Shown: positions 1 to 8,663, counted from the first letter of the stretch. The stretch is DNA of 64,000 nt from Planctomycetota bacterium (GCA_003669605.1 QWOP01000036.1:62001-126000), one strand, 5' to 3'. Numbers and translations are program-made. Notes: generated from the sequence alone by a model not told the origin.

Positions 1-1042
1 TGCCAGAGAGGCCGACGAAGTCGAGGGCCGCAAGCGCCCTCCGCTTGGCCTCCGCCTCCCCCCGGCGGTTCGCCGGCGTCCGCAGGAGCATCGCCAGGAC
101 ACCTCCGGGGATCGTCCTGTCGAGCCCCACGAGGACATTCTCCAACACGCTCATGTTGGAGAAGAGGCGGATGTTCTGGAATGTCCGCGAGATCCCGGCC
201 CGGGCGACAACGTGCGGCGAGCGTCTTCCACGCTGCCAGACGGCCAACGTGCCGGTGGTGCCCAAGAGCATGCCGGCAAACAACCCTGCCCAACCACGGA
301 AGCGGATCCGGCTCTTTCCTGCGGCGAGCCGGTCGAGCACTTCGTCCTTGACTGGCGGGAGGACCACCGAAGCTGCGGCCGCGTCGCCCGTCGTCGCCAG
401 ATCACTGGCATCGGGGACGGTACCAGGACCGGTCCGCCACGCGGTGACCTTTGCCTGGAGGCCGTCGCGCACCAGCCGCGCCAAAGCCAGATCGCGTTTG
501 ATCGCCAACACATCGCTGCCGTCGGCACTCACCACCCGCCACTTTCCCGCCATTTGGTCGATCGCCAGTTCGGCGCGGAAGTAGCCGCGGAGCCGCTCCA
601 TCGCCCCAGAGGCGGTGAATGGTTCTCCGGTGATCATTCCCCGTTTCACCACCGCCATCCACAGCCGATCGAGATCGACTGCCGCCGCAGCGAACAGCAG
701 GCCGGTGAGCAGGCCGACAGCGAGGGCCTTGAGGATCGTGCCCGGAGTGAAGGCCCGCTCCAGTCGTTTTCCCCGGAATCGCACCGAGCCCGACGTCGGG
801 GAATAGATGCCGCTGACGCAATTGAAGGCGGTGGTCTTCCCTGCTCCGTTGGGACCGATGAGGGAGACGATGCTCCCCTCCTCCACGTCGAGTTCGAGAT
901 CCGATACCGCCACTAGGCCACCGAAGCGGACGGTGATCCCCTCCAAGTCGAGCAGCGGCGACGACGAGGCGGAGGCCGCCTTCTTCCCGGACTGATTCCG
1001 TGCCGCTGGATTGGCTGCACTGTCTCTACGGGCGTCGGCCAT
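1..1042 (-). CDS. livG: Branched-chain amino acid ABC transporter ATP-binding protein LivG with an inserted membrane domain (3' end cut)
   Basis: Cytoplasmic ATPase of a LivFGHMK-type importer; 347 codons are visible and the C-terminal part (signature motif, Walker B, H-loop) lies beyond the left edge. Residues 29-95 match LivG closely, with Walker A GPNGAGKTT at 63-71. The family then normally continues within about 15 residues to the Q-loop, but here that block (ARAGISRTFQNIRLF, Q289) comes only after roughly 170 extra residues. The insert stays in frame and holds two hydrophobic segments (about 103-123 and 250-268) flanking about 125 polar residues. Downstream of the Q-loop the LivG pattern resumes (NMSVLENVLVG). 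An N-terminal tail of about 28 residues rich in Ser and Ala precedes the ABC domain. The ATG shares one base with the livM stop (TGATG), so translation is probably coupled. LivG identity is secure; the role of the insert is unknown. Confidence 0.9.
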   Translation of the reverse strand, partial: MADARRDSAANPAARNQSGKKAASASSSPLLDLEGITVRFGGLVAVSDLELDVEEGSIVSLIGPNGAGKTTAFNCVSGIYSPTSGSVRFRGKRLERAFTPGTILKALAVGLLTGLLFAAAAVDLDRLWMAVVKRGMITGEPFTASGAMERLRGYFRAELAIDQMAGKWRVVSADGSDVLAIKRDLALARLVRDGLQAKVTAWRTGPGTVPDASDLATTGDAAAASVVLPPVKDEVLDRLAAGKSRIRFRGWAGLFAGMLLGTTGTLAVWQRGRRSPHVVARAGISRTFQNIRLFSNMSVLENVLVGLDRTIPGGVLAMLLRTPANRRGEAEAKRRALAALDFVGLSG

Positions 1043-2175
1043 CAGTGTCCCTCCGGCGCGTCGTGGAGTTCGGCGGCCATCCGCCGCGACGGGATCAACC
1101 CTGCGGGCCGGTACCGCATCACGAGCACCAGCGCCAGCCCGAAGATCGCCAGCCGCCAACCGCTAAACGACAGCAGGCTCGATCCGGTCGGGTTGATGTT
1201 CCATTGCTGGATCCAGGAATCGGCCCAGGGCGCCAGCACGGTGTCAAAGCCCACGAGGATCGCCACGCCGAGCAGCGTGCCAGGAATGCTCCCCAGTCCG
1301 CCGAGGATCACGGCACACAAGACCATGATCGAACGGTTGAAGTCATAGGCATTGGGGTCGGCGGTCGTGGAAAGGCTCGCCGCGTACAGACATCCGGCCA
1401 ATCCCGCCACCGCCGACGACATGGCGAACGCCGAGAGTTTCACTTTTGTAGCCGAGATCCCCATCGCCTGCGCGGCGAGTTCATCCTCGCGCACCGCCAC
1501 CAGCGCCCGCCCCAGACGCGATCCCTCTAAGCGCCGCATCAACAGCACCACCCCGGCCAACGACGCCAGCGCCAGATAATAGAACCAGCGTGGGTCGATG
1601 GCGAACTCCTTGCCAAGATCGAGTCCGCCGATCGTCACTCCAGCGCCGGGAGGTGGAACGGGATTGAGTCCCTTCATGCCGCCGGTGATCTGTTCCAGGT
1701 TTCGCAGCGTGACCTTCGCCACTTCGCCGAAGCCGAGGGTCACGATCGCCAGATAGTCGCCCCGCAACCGCAGCGTCGGCGCCCCCAGCGCCAGCCCAAT
1801 TCCCGCAGTTGCCAGCACCGCGACCGCCGTGGCGGGCAGAAACCCAATCTGGAAGGGGTACATCGGCACTGTGAGAATCGCCAACAGATAGGCACCGATT
1901 CCGAAAAACGAGGCGATGCCCAGATGCACCAGCCCCGTGTATCCGACCATCACATTGAGGCCGAGCGCGAGGATGCAGTAAATGAAGAGGGTCGTCACCT
2001 GGCCGCCGAGGGCGCCTCCGAGCGCCGGCAGACACAGCGGGGCGACCGCCAGCACCGCCAGCGTCACCCATTCCCACCTTTGGGCCAGGAACGACCACGG
2101 CCCTGATGATTCGAGCGGGACCGCAACGGCTCCGCCCGGACGTGGGGTCGATGCTGGAAGACTGCCTCCTACCAC
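1042..2175 (-). CDS. livM: Branched-chain amino acid ABC transporter permease LivM
   Basis: Inner-membrane permease of the Liv importer, 377 residues. It has about nine or ten hydrophobic segments and the LivM hallmark region GYTGLVHLGIASFFGIGAY near residues 75-95, followed by the cytoplasmic EAA-like loop around ALVAVREDELAAQAMGI that contacts the ATPases. The start is a GTG one base after the livH stop, which argues for coupled translation; no nearer ATG precedes the first membrane segment. A hydrophilic N-terminal stretch of about 30 residues precedes the first helix. It pairs with LivH as the second membrane subunit, and its stop overlaps the livG start. Confidence 0.93.
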   Translation of the reverse strand: MVGGSLPASTPRPGGAVAVPLESSGPWSFLAQRWEWVTLAVLAVAPLCLPALGGALGGQVTTLFIYCILALGLNVMVGYTGLVHLGIASFFGIGAYLLAILTVPMYPFQIGFLPATAVAVLATAGIGLALGAPTLRLRGDYLAIVTLGFGEVAKVTLRNLEQITGGMKGLNPVPPPGAGVTIGGLDLGKEFAIDPRWFYYLALASLAGVVLLMRRLEGSRLGRALVAVREDELAAQAMGISATKVKLSAFAMSSAVAGLAGCLYAASLSTTADPNAYDFNRSIMVLCAVILGGLGSIPGTLLGVAILVGFDTVLAPWADSWIQQWNINPTGSSLLSFSGWRLAIFGLALVLVMRYRPAGLIPSRRMAAELHDAPEGH

Positions 2176-2176
2176 G

Positions 2177-3097
2177 TCACACCTTCTCCCTGACCCGCCT
2201 GCCGAGAAGTCCCTCGGGGCGGAAGACGAGGATCACGATCAGGATGGCGAATACGATCGCCCCCGTCCAGCGCTCGCCGACGTAGGCACTGGCCAGCGCC
2301 CGCACCAATCCGATCACCACACCGCCGAGGACGGCGCCGGGAATACTCCCGATCCCCCCCAGAACGGCCGCGGTGAACGCATAGAGTCCGTTCTGGAATC
2401 CCATCTGGAAACCGATGGTGTTGATGTAGAGGCTGTAGACCACGCTGGCGGCACCACCGAGAAACCCGCCGATGAAGAACGTGGCAGCGATCACTCTGTC
2501 GACATCGACACCGACCAGCGCCGCCGCGGTCGGGTCCTGCGACACCGCCCGCATCGCCTTCCCCAGTTTCGTCCACCGGACGAGGATCGAGAGGGCCACC
2601 ATCAACGGCACCACAATCAGCACCACCAAGCGATCCTTCTGGGTGAACTGCAGCCCCCAGTCGTCGGGAAGAACGTTGTCCGAAGGGAGGAGTTCCGGAA
2701 ACGACCTGTCGGCCGATCCAAGCCAGAACAAGCCGATGTTCATGAAGATAAACGAGACTCCAATCGCCGACACCAGCGGCGCGAGTTTCGGGGCGTTGCG
2801 GAGCGGTTTGTAGACAATCCGGTCGACCGCCACATTCAGCGATCCGCAAGCCAGTCCGCAAACGAGCACCAGTCCGGCGATCGCCACCCACGTGACTGCG
2901 GGATCGACGGCGGCCAGGCCGAGGGCGCCGACTATCGACAGCGCCAGACAGGCCCCGAGCATGATCAGGTCGCCGTGAGCGAAATTGATCAGGCCGATAA
3001 TGCCGTAGACCATCGTGTAGCCCAGCGCTACCAGCGCGATCAGGGCACCGTTGGTGAGCCCGATAAGGCACTGCTGGAGAAAAAACTGAGCTGACAC
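2177..3097 (-). CDS. livH: Branched-chain amino acid ABC transporter permease LivH
   Basis: Inner-membrane permease of the Liv importer. The protein begins VSAQFFLQQCLIGLTNGALI and continues with ALVALGYTMVYGIIGLINFAHGD, the diagnostic LivH N-terminal signature. With the GTG at 3097 the product is 306 residues, matching the usual LivH length of about 300. A longer open frame runs upstream to 3223 but would overlap the end of livK by 89 bases and add an Arg/Pro-rich tail unlike any LivH, so the GTG is preferred although no strong ribosome binding site precedes it. The loop AMRAVSQDPTAAALVGVDVDRV is the ATPase-contacting EAA region. It lies 37 bases after livK. Confidence 0.92.
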   Translation of the reverse strand: MSAQFFLQQCLIGLTNGALIALVALGYTMVYGIIGLINFAHGDLIMLGACLALSIVGALGLAAVDPAVTWVAIAGLVLVCGLACGSLNVAVDRIVYKPLRNAPKLAPLVSAIGVSFIFMNIGLFWLGSADRSFPELLPSDNVLPDDWGLQFTQKDRLVVLIVVPLMVALSILVRWTKLGKAMRAVSQDPTAAALVGVDVDRVIAATFFIGGFLGGAASVVYSLYINTIGFQMGFQNGLYAFTAAVLGGIGSIPGAVLGGVVIGLVRALASAYVGERWTGAIVFAILIVILVFRPEGLLGRRVREKV

Positions 3098-3134
3098 GCG
3101 CGGGACCTGCGGGTTCGGGAAAGATGGTGCGGGA

Positions 3135-4394
3135 TCAGGGAGCCGGCGTCGCCCCCGCGGAAGCAGCCGGTTCGGCCACCAGATCGGCCTCGTGCAGGAC
3201 CTCCTCAAACTCGAATTTGCCATTCCGCACGATGTTCACCGTCAGCGTCCGCATCGTGGTGTCGCCGTTCTCGTCGAAGCCCCAGTGTCCAAGAGCACCG
3301 TCGAAGTCGCGGATCCCAAGCGCTGCATCGGTGATCGCACGGCGGTCCTTGCTACCGGCGGTCGCGATGGCATGCAATGCCACGCGCGCTGCTTCGTAGC
3401 CATACACCGCGTAGGCCTCGGGGAGCTCACCATGTTTCTCCCGGTAGCGTTGCACGAACTCCCCTCCCTTGCCGGTCAGTTTTGCCGGCGGCAGGCCACC
3501 GAAGGTCACAAAGCAGCGCCCCTCGAGGTTTGCCGCGCCGGCGGAATCGATGAACACCTGCTCCATGCAGCCGTCAGGCACCATGAGGATCGCTCCCACA
3601 CCGGCGGCGGTCATGTCCTTGGCGAGTTGCCCCCCTTTGCTCTGTGTCGTGCCACCGAAGTAGACAAGATCAGGCTTCGTCGCCTTGACGCTCGCCATCA
3701 GCGACTTAAATTCCTGCGCCTTGGCGTCGATCGAGTCGTGCCCGAGGACCTCCACCCCCAACTCCCGACAACGCTCGTCGAAGAGATCAGCGATTCCTTT
3801 GCCATACACCTCGTTGTCGTCAAGGATGTAGACCTTCTTCACGCCGCGGCGGACAGCCCAGTCGGCAGCCATCGGCCCTTGAAGGTCGTCGGCAGGAACG
3901 ACACGGGCGTAGTTCCGACGGCCGGTGGGACGGTAGACCTCCGGTTCGCCAGGCGTGCCCATCCCAGGCTTGGTGAGACCGACGGCGGTGTTGGCCGGTG
4001 AGACCATGAGCAAGTCGCCGAGATTGAGGATCGGCATCGACACCTTGGCCGCTCCGGAATTGAACGTGCCGATGTAGGCACAGACATCGGGATCCTGCAG
4101 CGCACGGCGGGCGTTGGCGGCCTCTGCCTCGCTGGTCCACTGGCCAGCGGCAGCGGTGGAGTCGTCGAGGTCGAGGTATTCCACGCGGAACGGCCCCACT
4201 CTCCCCTCAGCCTCCTCAATCGCCATCCGAATCCCACGAACGAGCGTGTCGGACTGGTGCTTCGCCGAGCCCGTGCGGGGCAGGCTGCTGACAATCTTTA
4301 CGAGGTCCGGATCGGCAGGCCGGCAGGCCGTGACCACGAACATCCCCAGCACGGGGAGAAGAAGCCAGCGCGATAAGCGAGAGGAAGATGCCAT
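3135..4394 (-). CDS. livK: Branched-chain amino acid ABC transporter substrate-binding lipoprotein LivK
   Basis: Solute receptor of the Liv importer, 419 residues. The N-terminus is a lipoprotein signal: charged start, hydrophobic core, lipobox VTAC with Cys24, so the protein is probably anchored by a lipid. The mature part is a two-lobed periplasmic-binding fold of the Leu/Ile/Val receptor family (IVSSLPRTGSAKHQSDTLVRGI, then VPADDLQGPMAADWAVRRG and KVYILDDNEVYGKGIADLF, the inter-lobe linker region). It is the first gene of the transporter operon. A sigma70-like promoter (TTGCGG-17-TACATT) ends six bases before the ATG, so the message may be leaderless. The real ligand could be another amino acid, amide or short peptide. 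Confidence 0.92.
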   Translation of the reverse strand: MASSSRLSRWLLLPVLGMFVVTACRPADPDLVKIVSSLPRTGSAKHQSDTLVRGIRMAIEEAEGRVGPFRVEYLDLDDSTAAAGQWTSEAEAANARRALQDPDVCAYIGTFNSGAAKVSMPILNLGDLLMVSPANTAVGLTKPGMGTPGEPEVYRPTGRRNYARVVPADDLQGPMAADWAVRRGVKKVYILDDNEVYGKGIADLFDERCRELGVEVLGHDSIDAKAQEFKSLMASVKATKPDLVYFGGTTQSKGGQLAKDMTAAGVGAILMVPDGCMEQVFIDSAGAANLEGRCFVTFGGLPPAKLTGKGGEFVQRYREKHGELPEAYAVYGYEAARVALHAIATAGSKDRRAITDAALGIRDFDGALGHWGFDENGDTTMRTLTVNIVRNGKFEFEEVLHEADLVAEPAASAGATPAP

Positions 4395-4400
4395 AGGAGG

Positions 4401-4429
4401 AATGTAGAACCGAGGTTTTCCGGCCGCAA
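4401..4429 (-). promoter_or_regulatory. Candidate promoter of livK, possibly leaderless
   Basis: On the minus strand TTGCGG (4429-4424), a 17-base spacer and TACATT (4406-4401) match the sigma70 pattern in 7 of 12 positions. The expected transcription start, about seven bases after the -10 box, falls on or next to the livK ATG at 4394. No Shine-Dalgarno sequence precedes that ATG on the coding strand, which fits a leaderless transcript. Inferred from sequence pattern only. Confidence 0.4.
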
Positions 4430-4475
4430 CACGCCCCCGTCCCGGCCGGCCGCCGTCCGAGGCTGCCAGTAGGGC

Positions 4476-7028
4476 TTAATGACGCACCATCCGCCAGGCC
4501 CGGTGGATCCGTTCATTGCGGAAATCCTCGGGAATCGTGCGATTGCTGATCTCGCGGAGGGAGTAGTCGGCGGCGAGTGTTTGCTCCGCGAAGTGGAAGC
4601 GACGGAAATTAGTGGAGAAGTAGACAATGCCGCCTGGGATGAGATTGCGGGCTACCAAGGCGAGGAGTTCGGGATGGTCGCGTTCCACATCCCAGGGGTT
4701 CTCGCTGCGGGCTGAGCGAGAGAACGTGGGAGGGTCGACCACCACCAGATCAAAACGCGGCTCGCCGCGTCGGGCCCGGTGCTCGAGAAAGGCCCGCGCG
4801 TCGTCGCGGACAATCCGGTGGCGGTCGGCATCGGTGAAACCGTTGAGCGAGAGGTTGGTGCGCGTCCAATCGAGGTAGGTGTTGGAGAGGTCGACACTGA
4901 CCGTCTCGGTGGCGCCGCCGGCCGCCGCGTAGACCGAAAAACTGCCCGTGTAGCAGAAGAGGTTGAGCATCCGCTTCCCCGCGGCCTCGGCCCTCACCAT
5001 CCCCCGCGTGAGGCGATGGTCGAGGAACAATCCGGTGTCGAGGTAATCGGAGAGGTTGACCTGGAACGCAAGCCCCCCCTCCTGCACATCAAGCAGCGCC
5101 TGACGCTTGTCCACCTTCTCGTACTGCCCTCCCTCGCGCTGCCGACGTCTGAGTTTCATGAACGTCCGGTCGTGGGGGACGCCGAGTTCCGCGGCAGCCG
5201 CCTCGATCATCCGGTCGAGCCAGACCTCGTGCTCGATCTCCGTGCGGTCGTGCGGCCGCTCGTATTCGGCGGCATGGAGCCAGCCGGCATACCAGTCGAT
5301 GACCAGCGGCACCTCGGGGATGTCGCGGTCGTAGATCCGGAAGGCATCGGTGCCGACGCGCCTCGCCCACTTGGCAAGATGCTTGAAGCGCTTGGCGAGC
5401 CGACGGCGGAAGTCGCCGATCTGGTCGTCGACAGTCCGCACCGATCCGCGGTGTGGAACGATCGGGGGGGGCTCGACACGGGCCGGAGCAAGCCCTGTGG
5501 GGAACAGCATTTCGGCAGCCTCAAGGGCCACACCAGACGGGAAGACCACCGGCGGAAATGGTGGTGATACTGAGGAATGATCGGCGAACTTGGGGGTGGC
5601 ATCGTCATTGGGTTCGCATTCCTGTCCCGCGTCAGCCTGCCGTTGCGGTTCGGCAGAGGAGGAAACCGGTGCGGCGCGATCAGGCGAAGAGAGCTCGCGC
5701 GGTAAGACTTGCGCGGAGGCCGAACCGGCGACCAGAGGAGTCTCGGAGGAGGCCAGAGGAGTCTCTGCGGGGGTCTGTGGCGGATTGGCTGGGGGAACTG
5801 CTGGTGGTGCCGCAGCGCGGGCCCGGATCTCGACCTCCAACAGCCGGCAGGCAATCGGGCCGTTGGGAAGTGGCACGCGGTAGGTTGGCCGGAGACCGAG
5901 GAAGCCTGCTGCCTCGGTGTCGGGAGCGAGGACCGCCGCCCTCCAGCCGCCGCAGCGCTGCACGAGCCAGTCGCCGATGCGGCGGAAGAGCGCCCCGGCC
6001 CGCTGCAGCGCGAGCCGTTCGCCGTAGGGTGGATTGGTGACGACGAAGCCGTGTTCGGCTGCCGGCATCGCCTGCTCGAAGTGTTTTTGTTCAATGGTTA
6101 GCGCCGCGATGACACCGGCCGATTCGGCACACAGCCGCGTCGCCTCGACGGCTTTGGCGTCGAGATCGCTGGCCTGAAAACTTCCCTGGGGGGTGGTGAC
6201 GCGGGCTTCGAGTTCCTCCACCAACCGGCCGGCGAGATCGCGGTCGCAGTCGCGAAACCTGAAAAAGCCGTGCCCCTTGCGGCGTGCCCGCCACAGACCC
6301 GGTGCCATTCCTGCAGCGATCGTCGCCGCCTCAACGACAAACGTTCCCGAGCCGCACATCGGATCGAGGAGCGGCTCGCCCGGTGTCCAGCCGGCGATGG
6401 CGAGGATGCCGGCCGCGAGCACCTCGGAGAGAGGGGCGTCAACCTCCCCCATGCGCCAGCCGCGCTGGTGGAGCGAATTGCCGGCGGCATCGCGGAAGAT
6501 CGTCGCCGTGTCACCAACCAGATGCAGCGCCAAGCGGAGGGTGGCGCCGCGGAGTTGCACGTTCGGCCGCTTGCCGCTGGGGGTGCGGAGTTGGTCGACG
6601 ACCGCGTCCTTGACGATCTGCGCCGCGTAGAGCGAATGGTTGAGGAAGGTATTGTGGATGGCGGCATCGACACGGAGCGTGTCGGATACTTTGAGTTGCT
6701 CGCGCCAGTCGATCTGCTCCATCGCGGCGTAGAGTGACTCGGGGCTCTCCACCCGGAACCTGCCGAGGGGCTCCAGGATGCGGATCGCCGTTCGGCTCTC
6801 GAGCACCGCCCGGTAGAGCGTTTCCTTTTCGCGGCCCTCCGGCACAGAGAATTCGATTGTCCGCCGTCCGATCCGCAGATCGGTGGCTCCGATGGCTTCC
6901 AATTCCCGAGCCAGCACCCACTCGAGCCCTTCCAGCGTCCGGGCAGTCATCCGGGCCGGTTCGTCGGCCACCGGGGCGGGCAGCGGGCGGGGAGTGTGGG
7001 AAACAGGGGGAAACAGGGATGGGGGCAT
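4476..7028 (-). CDS. rlmL: Bifunctional 23S rRNA methyltransferase RlmKL
   Basis: Cytoplasmic enzyme that methylates two guanines of 23S rRNA (m2G2445 by the RlmL half, m7G2069 by the RlmK half in E. coli numbering). A THUMP-type RNA-binding region follows the start; the first SAM domain shows DPMCGSGTFVVEAA and the catalytic FVVTNPPYGERL; the second shows MLNLFCYTGSFSVYAA and VVVDPPTFSRS. Start: ATG at 7028 gives 850 residues; ATG at 6950 (MTARTLEGLEW) aligns best with the E. coli N-terminus; an open frame extends to 7124. None has a convincing ribosome binding site. Odd: the two catalytic halves are joined by about 120 residues rich in Pro, Ala and Ser, much longer than the E. coli linker. 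Assignment is secure, start uncertain. Confidence 0.92.
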   Translation of the reverse strand: MPPSLFPPVSHTPRPLPAPVADEPARMTARTLEGLEWVLARELEAIGATDLRIGRRTIEFSVPEGREKETLYRAVLESRTAIRILEPLGRFRVESPESLYAAMEQIDWREQLKVSDTLRVDAAIHNTFLNHSLYAAQIVKDAVVDQLRTPSGKRPNVQLRGATLRLALHLVGDTATIFRDAAGNSLHQRGWRMGEVDAPLSEVLAAGILAIAGWTPGEPLLDPMCGSGTFVVEAATIAAGMAPGLWRARRKGHGFFRFRDCDRDLAGRLVEELEARVTTPQGSFQASDLDAKAVEATRLCAESAGVIAALTIEQKHFEQAMPAAEHGFVVTNPPYGERLALQRAGALFRRIGDWLVQRCGGWRAAVLAPDTEAAGFLGLRPTYRVPLPNGPIACRLLEVEIRARAAAPPAVPPANPPQTPAETPLASSETPLVAGSASAQVLPRELSSPDRAAPVSSSAEPQRQADAGQECEPNDDATPKFADHSSVSPPFPPVVFPSGVALEAAEMLFPTGLAPARVEPPPIVPHRGSVRTVDDQIGDFRRRLAKRFKHLAKWARRVGTDAFRIYDRDIPEVPLVIDWYAGWLHAAEYERPHDRTEIEHEVWLDRMIEAAAAELGVPHDRTFMKLRRRQREGGQYEKVDKRQALLDVQEGGLAFQVNLSDYLDTGLFLDHRLTRGMVRAEAAGKRMLNLFCYTGSFSVYAAAGGATETVSVDLSNTYLDWTRTNLSLNGFTDADRHRIVRDDARAFLEHRARRGEPRFDLVVVDPPTFSRSARSENPWDVERDHPELLALVARNLIPGGIVYFSTNFRRFHFAEQTLAADYSLREISNRTIPEDFRNERIHRAWRMVRH

Positions 7029-7184
7029 CAGCGGAAACTCGGAGGACGTCGTGGCAACCCCGCTGTTGTACCCTGCCGCCACGACGAACCCCGCCGTCCT
7101 GACATCACTTGAGTCGCACTTCAAAGCCGACGGTGGGGCCCCCTTGGCCCACGTATCCCTGGCGATTCACCCTTTCGCAGACAC

Positions 7185-7210
7185 TTCCACCGCAAGATTC
7201 CACCGCAAGA
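7185..7210. repeat. Perfect 13-bp tandem duplication
   Basis: TTCCACCGCAAGA occurs twice head-to-tail (7185-7197 and 7198-7210) in the intergenic stretch between rlmL and the SGNH hydrolase gene, about 110 bases upstream of the latter. It could be a slippage duplication or a pair of protein-binding half sites. Confidence 0.85.
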
Positions 7211-7280
7211 GATGGTCGCCCCCAGCCCCTGTGATGACCTGTGCTTTCTGGCCGGATAAGGAGACATTTTGTGCTCACGG

Positions 7281-7310
7281 TTGCCCGTCATGGCGGCGAG
7301 CAGGCATGAT
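7281..7310 (+). promoter_or_regulatory. Candidate promoter of the SGNH hydrolase gene, possibly leaderless
   Basis: TTGCCC (7281-7286), an 18-base spacer and CATGAT (7305-7310) resemble a sigma70 promoter. The predicted start of transcription (about 7317) coincides with the preferred ATG at 7318. Pattern-based call only. Confidence 0.35.
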
Positions 7311-7317
7311 AGTGCCC

Positions 7318-8634
7318 ATGAAATACACACTCTTTCCCGCCGTGGCCCGGATCCTCCTCCTCTCGGGCACCGTCGCCGCGCTCCTCGCCGGCCCCCTGCC
7401 CTGCCCTGCGGCCCGCGGCGACGAGCCGGCGGCGTTTGCGATCCCCGACTCTGACGATGGCCTCCCCGGCGTCGGGCCGATCCGCCGCTACGACTGGTTT
7501 AAGGATCTCTGGAAGCAGCGCCGCAGCGAGTGGGCCGGGAAGAAGGCCGCCGACAAGCGGGCGCTGGTGTTCCTCGGCGACTCGATCACCCAGGGTTTTG
7601 GAGACGATTTCCACCACGTCTTTCCGGGCGCGAAGCTCGCCAACCGCGGCATCAGCGGCGACACGACCCGCGGCATGCTTCTGCGACTGGCCGATGACGT
7701 CCTCGCCCTCGAACCATCAGGCGTCGTCATGCTCATGGGCACCAACGACCTCGAGGAGGGGGCAGAGCCCGAGACGATTGCCGCCAACGTGAAGGCGATC
7801 ATCGCGGCCATCGAAGCAAAAAACCCACGGACGCCGATCATCGTCTGCCAGGTCTTTCCCAGTGCCGCCGACAAGAAGCGGCCGGCGGAGCAGATCAAGC
7901 AGCTCAATGCCCTCGTCGCCGAGGCCGTGAAAGGGGACTCGCGCGTCCGCCTTATCGACACCTGGACACTGTTTGCCGATCCTACCGGTGATGCCAAGGC
8001 GGAGGAGTTCCCCGATCTCCTCCATCCCAACGCTGCCGGCTACGCCAAATGGACAGCCGCCATCCGGCCGGTGCTCGAGACGCTCGAACTGGTTCCCGCA
8101 CCGGCCGACGACTTTCAACCCGAGGCCGGCTTCGAGATGCTCTTCAATGGCCGTGATCTTTCCGGGTGGGGCTACCGCGATCAGCCGACGCTTGGGAAAC
8201 AGCTCGATCTCGACGGCCGAACAAGCAGCCCCGACGGACGCTACGTCGCCCGCAATGGCCGGATCGTCGTCACCACGCCGCCGGAGGGGCGCCGCGGCGA
8301 ACAGCTCTGGACGACGAAAGACTTCCCCGGCAACTTCCTCCTCAAGCTCGAGTTCCGCGCCACCCCCACGGCCGACAGCGGCGTCTTTATCCGTGCGCCG
8401 CAGCTCCAGTGCCGCGATTACCTCCTCGCCGGGCCCTACAAGGAACTGAAGCACTACAAGCCGCAAGACTGGAATGAGCTGGTGATCACGGTCATCGACG
8501 GCAAGGCACTTTGCCGCTGCAACGGCGACATCCTGGAAATGGCATTGCCCGTGCCCGAGACCGGTCCGATCGGCCTTGAAGGGGATTCGGGACAACTGGA
8601 ATACCGACGGATCCGCATCTCAAAGCTCCCCTAA
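7318..8634 (+). CDS. Secreted SGNH-type esterase fused to a 3-keto-disaccharide hydrolase (DUF1080) domain
   Basis: Exported two-domain hydrolase, 438 residues. Residues 1-33 form a signal peptide ending near PAARG. Residues 80-255 are an SGNH/GDSL fold with all blocks: GDSIT (nucleophile S89), GISGDTTRG (G114), MGTNDLEE (N143) and DLLHPNAAGY (D233, H236). From about 272 (FEMLFNGRDLSGW) the protein is a DUF1080 jelly roll, a family very abundant in planctomycetes and linked to 3-keto-glycoside cleavage. The pairing suggests joint removal of ester groups and glycosidic bonds from carbohydrates. ATG 7318 is preferred; ATG 7306 would add MIVP. The gene converges with the PfkB kinase gene, 29 bases apart. 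Substrate is not predictable from sequence. Confidence 0.9.
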   Translation: MKYTLFPAVARILLLSGTVAALLAGPLPCPAARGDEPAAFAIPDSDDGLPGVGPIRRYDWFKDLWKQRRSEWAGKKAADKRALVFLGDSITQGFGDDFHHVFPGAKLANRGISGDTTRGMLLRLADDVLALEPSGVVMLMGTNDLEEGAEPETIAANVKAIIAAIEAKNPRTPIIVCQVFPSAADKKRPAEQIKQLNALVAEAVKGDSRVRLIDTWTLFADPTGDAKAEEFPDLLHPNAAGYAKWTAAIRPVLETLELVPAPADDFQPEAGFEMLFNGRDLSGWGYRDQPTLGKQLDLDGRTSSPDGRYVARNGRIVVTTPPEGRRGEQLWTTKDFPGNFLLKLEFRATPTADSGVFIRAPQLQCRDYLLAGPYKELKHYKPQDWNELVITVIDGKALCRCNGDILEMALPVPETGPIGLEGDSGQLEYRRIRISKLP

Positions 8635-8663
8635 CCAGGAGCCCGCACCGAGGCCCTTCGCGC

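Noticed and set aside
3098-3223. N-terminal extension of LivH into livK
   Set aside because: It overlaps 89 bases of livK and adds an Arg/Pro-rich tail before an otherwise standard LivH N-terminus.
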